Shown one piece after another: positions 6,001 through 7,472 of a stretch of DNA of 7,472 bases. Below the pieces are notes generated by a model. That model was not told where the DNA came from. It saw only the letters and a program-made list of their open reading frames with translations, and ran no database searches. How positions within the stretch are numbered: position 1 is the stretch's first letter; every line of letters starts with the position of its first letter. The position numbers were made by a program, and so were the translations under genes. Source of the stretch: JBLHKE01 sp047619485 (GTDB taxonomy: Bacteria > Verrucomicrobiota > Verrucomicrobiia > Verrucomicrobiales > DEV007); the NCBI GenBank assembly GCA_047619485.1, contig JBLHKE010000375.1, positions 1 to 7,472 of the forward strand, given 5' to 3'.

Positions 6001-7472
6001 TACGCCGACCTCGATCGACACCGTCACCGTTTCCGATTCCAGCTCGCCGTCGCTGACCTTATAGGTGAATGGCTCGATTCCCTCGAATCCGTTTGCTGGT
6101 TGATAGGTGAATGCGCCATTTTCTTGCAGAGTCAGGGTTCCGCTGGCGACATCGTCGACGAGGATGGCAGTTAGATTGCTGCTGTCGATATCCGTGTCGT
6201 TTGCCAGCACGCCTGTCTCCGCGGGAATCGTCGCGATTGTGCCGATCACCGTGAAATATCGATCGTCCTGTGCTGCTGGCGGATCGTTGACTGCCTGCAC
6301 TTCGATCGTGACCGTTGCTGGCGGCGAATCGCGCAGTCCGTCGTTCAAGTGATAGGTGAAGCTATCAGCCCCAAAAAAGTTGGGCTGTGGCAGGTAGGTC
6401 AGTGATCCGTCGGGGTTCAAGCTGAGTGTTCCATTCGAGACATCGATATCGATCATGGGCGTCAGCGGGTCATCTTCTGCGTCCGTGTCATTGCCGAGAA
6501 TTCCGAGGGACGCATTTAGATCGAGCGCTGAGTCTTCTTGGATCGAGTACGAATCAGCGACAGCCACCGGTGCGGCGTTTAGGTAAATCGTCACCGTTGT
6601 CGGCGGCGAGGTGGCAGACGCGTCGGCGGCGCGGTAGCTGAAGGTGACCGTCCCGGTGAAGGCAGCCGTGGGCGTGAATTCGAACCAGCCGTCAGGGTCG
6701 AGATCCAAGCTGCCAGACGCTGGACCTGATTCCAGCTGGGCAGTGATGGAATCCATGTCGACATCGCTGTCGTTGGCGAGGACGTTGCCCGTAATCGGTT
6801 GCCCGGGATCCACAATGTAAAAATCGTCGTCCGCTACCGGCGGATCATTGCGCGGAGCGACCGTGATCGTGACCAGCGCTGGCAACGAACTGTCGAAGGT
6901 GTCGAAGGCTGTGTAGCTAAATGTGTCGACTCCATGGAAGTTGGGATCAGGGGCGTAGGTGAACCCGCCATCAGGGGCGATCGAGAGCGTGCCGTTCTGC
7001 GGTTCGTTGACGACTGTCGCCGTCAGTGGGTCGTTCTCGTCGTCGGTGTCATTCACAAGCAGCCCTGAACCGATCATCACGATTAGCGGTTCGTCCTCGA
7101 TCGCAGCGTAGGCATCTGGGACGGCGACCGGGATCGCATTGGGACCGCGGACGACCGTGATATTGGCAGTGCCTTGGGCCGTGAGCACGCCGTCCGTCAC
7201 CTCGTAGACAAAGGCAACATCACCCCTGAAATTCGGCTCCGGCGTGTAGGTGAACGTGCCATCGGCACTGAAGTTGAGATCTCCCTGTGCCGGGTCGCTC
7301 ACCAGACTGGCGGTGAACGGTAGACCATCGGGATGAAAATCGTTCGCCAGCACGCCAGCCGAATCGCTGCTGGCTGCTCCGATGCGAGCGCTCAGGTATA
7401 GGTCGAAGCTGATGTCGCTGCTAGACAGGTCCGCTTGATGGATCTCCACTGCAAAGGTGTTCTCGCCCTCGA
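1..7472 (-). CDS. Giant multidomain secreted/surface protein with CotH kinase-like, lamin-tail, cadherin-like and beta-helix domains (partial at both ends)
   Basis: One minus-strand frame is open across the whole window: 2,490 complete codons, with start and stop both outside. Residue n below means the nth complete codon, residue 1 being at 7470-7468. Domains in order: end of a galactose-binding-like domain (1-30), five cadherin-like repeats (31-490), LTD-1 (491-659), Ig/Fn3-like spacer (660-779), CotH-like kinase (780-1153), Ig-like domain with an inserted galactose-binding-like domain (1154-1413), parallel beta-helix (1414-1796), Ig-like spacer (1797-1889), LTD-2, -3 and -4 (1890-2327), a tail module with a calcium loop (2328-2458) and the beginning of a second tail module (2459-2490). 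There are only three Cys (829, 1122, 1601), and Asp is abundant, as expected for an exported protein. The signal peptide should lie beyond 7472 and any anchoring or sorting signal beyond position 1, so export is inferred and not seen. Similar architectures are usually annotated as 'CotH kinase family protein' or 'lamin tail domain-containing protein' in Verrucomicrobiota and Planctomycetota. The reading frame is certain and most domain calls are strong. The overall function is unknown. Confidence 0.95.
97..489 (-). other. C-terminal tail module 1 with EF-hand-like calcium loop
   Basis: Residues 2328-2458. 'YASWAARYFGAANPLLTAKD' leads into 'DPEQDGITNLLEFLLGLDP'. The segment from D2353 to E2364 (codons at 414-379) fits a 12-residue calcium loop: D1, E3, D5, G6, N9 and E12. 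A small beta domain follows: 'FLTLRYRRANG', 'IAEVSGDLLTW' and 'ARDTNPIASSSRRFIRLRAL'. The 'D-P-x-x-D-G-x-x-N-L-L-E-F' plus 'S-x-D-L-x-x-W' plus 'RRF-h-R-L-R' arrangement is typical of the C terminus of large verrucomicrobial exoproteins. Calcium binding is inferred from the motif. Confidence 0.82.
415..477. repeat. Diverged direct repeat, internal copy (partner at 1-63)
   Basis: This is the second member of the 414-base-offset repeat described for positions 1-63. It encodes the 'W-x-x-x-x-FGA-x-N-x-x-x-TAKDA' strand of tail module 1. The offset is a whole number of codons and no repeat-flanking target duplication is visible. Confidence 0.8.
490..972 (-). other. Lamin-tail domain LTD-4 (type A)
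   Basis: Residues 2167-2327. 'LRITEFMYHPLAPALEYIEL' is followed by 'QNTGPAPIELSGIRFSEGIR', 'FDFPQWTLNPGKVIVVVAD', 'AAFEAEYG', 'GEYTGKLDNAGERLRLE', 'DDAWYPETDGGGRSLVIID', 'WRPSSDSGGTPGQ'. It aligns along its whole length with LTD-1: 'hxISExMxHP', 'IEL.N.G..PI.L.G', 'NPG', 'VVAAD..AFEA.YG', 'G..L.N.GERV.L'. The 'PGQG' end leads to the tail module. Confidence 0.92.
973..1380 (-). other. Lamin-tail domain LTD-3 (type B)
   Basis: Residues 2031-2166. 'LKINEWLATNEIIFDADFLE' is followed by 'LYNPDPLPVALGGLYLSDDP', 'GGGFVAFTAG', 'LDFQLSRVAEGIALSDTVGE', 'SEDISEGRATDG' and the end 'VLPTPGFSNNADLG'. It has the same plan as LTD-2 ('INE-x-L-A', 'ELYN', 'LSDD', then a 'G-R' before the 'TPG' ending). It is joined to LTD-2 with no obvious linker. 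Confidence 0.88.
1381..1803 (-). other. Lamin-tail domain LTD-2 (type B)
   Basis: Residues 1890-2030. 'RIVINEVLAINSG' is followed by 'PDVIELYNDGTTPIELAGSS', 'ISDDASNPMKYLFPPNTTVL', 'PGDYLLLFAD', 'LHLGFGLDGDGDEVYLY', 'DSIAFGSQVPGKSIGRAG' and the end 'ATLGDANIAQPL'. The 'h-x-I-N-E-h-h-A-x-N' opening, 'h-E-L-Y-N' and 'S-D-D' define a complete LTD. It is closely similar in plan to LTD-3 and distinct from LTD-1 and LTD-4. Confidence 0.9.
1804..2082 (-). other. Ig-like spacer after the beta-helix
   Basis: Residues 1797-1889. 'LSIAGPGITHYRYRFDGG' is followed by 'FGVELSVTTPASIVGLVDG', 'HSVDVIGKNSAGVWQ' and 'RPWTVNG'. The sequence 'h-x-Y-x-Y-x-x-D-G-x', then 'L-x-x-G-x-H-x-V-x-V-x-G-x-N-x-A-G-x-W-Q', with a 'W-T-V' ending, matches the small Ig-like (Y_Y_Y-like) domain commonly placed between a beta-helix and LTD domains in these proteins. 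The role is presumed structural. Confidence 0.75.
2083..3231 (-). other. Right-handed parallel beta-helix domain (PbH1-type rungs)
   Basis: Residues 1414-1796. The cap 'DGDIIVPPGVTLTIEPGTSV' leads into 'YFRDGARIIVRGRLVAAGN' and 'QLTREPGDASGWAGILFDG', the standard opening of this family. Rungs with Asn-ladder character follow: 'LIVRNSVFPSIDG', 'FVLEGNTFGTTLGDSD', 'AYSNTFHGGSDDILDLNG', 'AHIEGNLFENV', 'LTIVRNIFADVDHVLLLKG', 'ATFENNTVADVAVAAINF' and 'ISIDGSIFHNIATMFEN'. The domain closes with 'LESDPRFLDGPAGDFRLAAGSPALQAGPNGLDMGAL', here described in parts: 'DPRFLDGPAGDFRLAAGSPA' and 'NGLDMGAL', the typical end of such helices. Known members bind or cleave polysaccharides. I see no identifiable catalytic residues, so binding or a structural role is more likely. 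Confidence 0.88.
3232..3348 (-). other. Second half of the post-CotH Ig-like domain
   Basis: Residues 1375-1413. 'FDFGITPGVNTILVQALG' followed by 'ENDEILASETVELWYD' is the usual ending of the CotH-associated Ig-like domain ('L-x-P-G-x-N-x-I-x-V-x-A-x-D-x-x-G-x-x-x-x-x-x-x-x-V-x-Y'). It directly follows the galactose-binding-like domain and is too short (39 residues) to fold as a complete Ig domain. I read it as the partner of the fragment at 4011-3841. Confidence 0.6.
3349..3840 (-). other. Galactose-binding-like (jelly-roll) domain
   Basis: Residues 1211-1374. It opens 'VTLLPFGSDWKYLDEGSDQG' and continues 'AWRETGFDDSLWPSGPAQLGYGDGDE', a family-typical aromatic and Gly-rich stretch seen here in two parts. 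Then come 'TTYFRTTFAVDD', 'LTLNYDDGAAVYINGTEVAR', 'INTIAVEIHQ' and 'SSDISMDLEL'. The 'Y-D-D-G-A-x-V-Y-I-N-G' sequence is typical of the sugar-binding jelly-roll seen in glycoside hydrolases and large exoproteins. Probable role: carbohydrate binding, known for the fold only in some members. The last strands recur at 7470-7381, so the protein carries at least two copies. Confidence 0.85.
3373..3426. repeat. Diverged direct repeat in galactose-binding-like domain (partner at 7408-7461)
   Basis: These 18 codons align without gaps to 7408-7461, an offset of 4,035 bases (1,345 codons). Shared blocks are 'gctgatgtcg' and 'ttgatggatctccactgc'-like DNA, encoding the 'NT-h-AVEIHQ...SSDIS' strands. It shows that the jelly-roll domain occurs at least twice in the protein. 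Confidence 0.75.
3841..4011 (-). other. First half of the post-CotH Ig-like domain
   Basis: Residues 1154-1210. 'VGSNLNPQNGLPYTT', 'GGSIDAVNTRRVLINGQDAAL' and 'DGTWSSVLD' look like the first strands of the Ig-like domain that normally follows CotH in this family ('h-x-x-I-x-V-N-G-x-x-A-x-x-x-x-x-x-W'). The expected closing strands do not follow. A galactose-binding-like domain begins immediately and the missing strands seem to resume at 3348. The assignment rests on pattern recognition. Confidence 0.6.
4012..5133 (-). other. CotH kinase-like domain
   Basis: Residues 780-1153, about the usual CotH length. Landmarks: opening strand 'PVYRLILP'; 'ATFIVRQGTDFDVRYRCGLRVRG'-type N-lobe (815-834); 'RGAGSRGRLPRNWRVNVP', matching the family's 'RGxxSRxxPxxxxRVNF'; 'MNLNTQFSWLQTIGMKL'; 'VQVRLNGVD'; 'YGSYVHLEPL' followed by an acceptor-poor loop with 'YKKRR' (988-993); 'WTRWFAVMAFLNNSETN'; 'DDYSMYR'; and 'VLIPHDLDTIFG' (1046-1057), the conserved Asp-x-Asp motif near the metal and catalytic site. 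Bacillus CotH phosphorylates spore-coat proteins. The substrates of planctomycete and verrucomicrobial CotH domains are not known to me. The HDLD motif and surrounding core are intact, so an active kinase is plausible. Helices 1085-1153 ('HPEIARRYYAHLRDL', 'DDIVTFMDQRRASIL') close the C-lobe. Confidence 0.9.
5134..5493 (-). other. Ig/Fn3-like spacer preceding the CotH domain
   Basis: Residues 660-779. 'PLIRNVKHRPAVPRPGEPVTVTAEL' is followed by 'SATVYYRLSARNPDAF', 'GGGKFSATLPAQADGAVVEFYLASSDG', 'TNTRTWPP' and 'ANLLYQVDDESY'. The pattern 'h-x-x-V-x-x-x-P-x-x-P-x-x-G-E-x-V-x-V-T-A', then 'Y-x-A-x-D-x-x-G', is that of the Ig-like spacer that regularly joins LTD and CotH domains in this protein family. 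It is probably structural. It ends in 'YQVDD', directly before the CotH opening 'PVYRLIL'. Confidence 0.75.
5494..6000 (-). other. Lamin-tail domain LTD-1 (type A)
   Basis: Residues 491-659. The LTD signature reads 'IAISEIMSHPAS', 'EEFIELSNIGSSPIHLLGW', 'FTFPDVSINPGEYFVVAAD', 'GRLSNSGERVQLFDAAGN' and a closing 'AAAPTPGSVNS'. The bacterial lamin-tail domain is an Ig-like beta-sandwich found in secreted and surface proteins, where it is thought to mediate binding. In planctomycete and verrucomicrobial proteins it often sits next to CotH domains, as here. An insertion rich in Gln, Gly and Asp ('RRRPQQQGGEDGWIW') lies before the final strand. It is most like LTD-4 in this protein. Confidence 0.92.
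6001..6288 (-). other. Cadherin-like repeat 5
   Basis: Residues 395-490. It opens with 'NDPPAAQDDRYFTV' and shows 'GVLANDTDIDSSNLTA', 'NGAFTYQPANGFEG' and 'PFTYKVSDGELES', ending with 'VTVSIEVGVAAGS' that runs into LTD-1. The lysine in 'FTYKVSDG' (codon at 6058-6060) is the first lysine in the visible protein. This is the last repeat of the stalk, joined to the lamin-tail domain by only a few small residues. Confidence 0.87.
6289..6579 (-). other. Cadherin-like repeat 4
   Basis: Residues 298-394. It opens with 'APVAVADSYSIQEDSAL' and shows 'GILGNDTDAEDDPLTP', 'DGSLTYLPQPNFFG' and 'DSFTYHLNDG', closing with 'ATVTIEVQAVNDPP'. All family landmarks are present. It is the copy closest to the consensus together with repeat 2, and both carry an acidic '(D/E)DPLT' sequence after the 'NDTD' loop. 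Confidence 0.88.
6580..6849 (-). other. Cadherin-like repeat 3 (short, diverged copy)
   Basis: Residues 208-297. It has 'PVADDDFYIVDPGQPI', 'NVLANDSDVDMDSITA', 'DGWFEFTPTAAFTG' and 'VTFSYRAADAS', and ends in 'TTVTIYLNAAPVAV'. It is about 90 residues long, against 96-97 for repeats 2, 4 and 5. The usual 'E-D' pair of the entry strand is replaced by 'VDPGQ', and 'FTYxPxPNF' has become 'FEFTPTAAF'. The domain call is still clear. Confidence 0.85.
6850..7140 (-). other. Cadherin-like repeat 2
   Basis: Residues 111-207. The repeat opens with 'PVAVPDAYAAIEDEPL', the classic 'P-V-A-x-x-D-x-Y-x-x-x-E-D' entry strand. It continues with 'LLVNDTDDENDPLTA' (acidic calcium-type loop), 'GGFTYAPDPNFHG' and 'DTFSYTAFD', and closes with 'VTITVAPRNDPP', which leads into repeat 3. 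It is a near-consensus member of the family and the most acidic in its 'NDTD' loop. The first six residues overlap the end assigned to repeat 1. Confidence 0.88.
7123..7380 (-). other. Cadherin-like repeat 1 (VCBS/Big_9 type)
   Basis: Residues 31-116 hold the three landmarks of this repeat family: 'GVLANDF' near the beginning, 'DGTFTYTPEPNFRG' in the middle and 'FVYEVTDG' before the last strand. The opening strand is less canonical than in later copies because the domain directly follows the galactose-binding-like domain. Such repeats form rod-like extracellular stalks in bacterial adhesins, and calcium usually stiffens the joints between domains. The boundary with repeat 2 is approximate. 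Confidence 0.8.
7381..7470 (-). other. C-terminal end of a galactose-binding-like (jelly-roll) domain, cut by the window edge
   Basis: Residues 1-30 contain 'NTFAVEIHQ', then 'SSSDISFDLYL'. This matches the last two strands of the complete galactose-binding-like domain at 3840-3349, which has 'NTIAVEIHQ' and 'SSDISMDLEL'. The 'N-T-h-A-V-E-h-H-Q' signature is common in large planctomycete and verrucomicrobial exoproteins, in beta-sandwich domains resembling carbohydrate-binding modules. The rest of this copy, including its expected 'WKYLD'-type beginning, should lie beyond 7472. Ligand binding is inferred from the fold only. Confidence 0.75.
7408..7461. repeat. Diverged direct repeat in the edge galactose-binding-like domain (partner at 3373-3426)
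   Basis: This is the partner of the repeat at 3373-3426, with the same frame and the same protein motif. Similarity is strongest over the 'AVEIHQ' codons and falls off on the low-coordinate side, where a cadherin-like repeat follows in this copy but an Ig-like strand pair follows in the other. Confidence 0.75.

Noticed and set aside
6001..7380. Possible tandem DNA repeat array or CRISPR-like structure in the right part of the window
   Set aside because: The periodicity of about 270-291 bases reflects cadherin-like protein repeats. The DNA of the copies is strongly diverged, unit lengths vary and there are no identical short repeats with spacers.
1..7472. Frequent 'gatcgat' and 'cgatcg' palindromic words across the window
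   Set aside because: They arise from common codon pairs of the minus-strand gene (TCG ATC, ATC GAT, GTC GAT) and fall in phase with its codons. Their spacing shows no operator- or origin-like clustering.
1..7472. Possible promoter, ribosome binding site or terminator inside the window
   Set aside because: The gene is continuous through the window with no intergenic gap. GC-rich inverted words within it do not form a stem followed by a T-run in a non-coding position. Regulatory sites are expected outside the window.

Overview
The window lies inside a single very large protein-coding gene read on the minus strand. The frame whose codons occupy + strand positions 1-3, 4-6 and so on is open from position 7472 to position 1. 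It gives 2,490 complete codons with no stop, and neither the start nor the stop codon is in the window. I translated this frame row by row. Recognisable domains cover nearly all of it, so it is a real reading frame and not a chance opening. The + strand ORFs of 200 or more codons are antisense shadows of it. I see no other gene, RNA gene, promoter, terminator, mobile element or CRISPR array.

Order of modules from N to C terminus (high to low coordinate): the tail of a galactose-binding-like domain (7470-7381); five cadherin-like (VCBS/Big_9-type) beta-sandwich repeats (7380-6001); lamin-tail domain LTD-1 (6000-5494); an Ig/Fn3-like spacer (5493-5134); a CotH kinase-like domain (5133-4012); an Ig-like domain that appears split by a second galactose-binding-like domain (4011-3232); a right-handed parallel beta-helix (3231-2083); another Ig-like spacer (2082-1804); three more lamin-tail domains (1803-490); and a C-terminal tail module with an EF-hand-like calcium loop (489-97). 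A second copy of that tail module begins at the left edge and is cut off there.

The combination of LTD, CotH, a 'WKYLDEGSDQG...NTIAVEIHQ' jelly-roll, a beta-helix and an 'FGAxN...TAKDADPxxDGxTNLLEF' tail is characteristic of giant secreted or surface proteins of the Planctomycetota-Verrucomicrobiota group. The tail module points most strongly to Verrucomicrobiota. The protein is acidic and Asp-rich, has only three cysteines, and has no lysine in its first 470 visible residues. This fits an extracellular, calcium-stabilised protein. The likely plan is a long adhesive and carbohydrate-binding stalk carrying one protein-kinase-like domain. That function is inference: no substrate or biological role can be read from this window.
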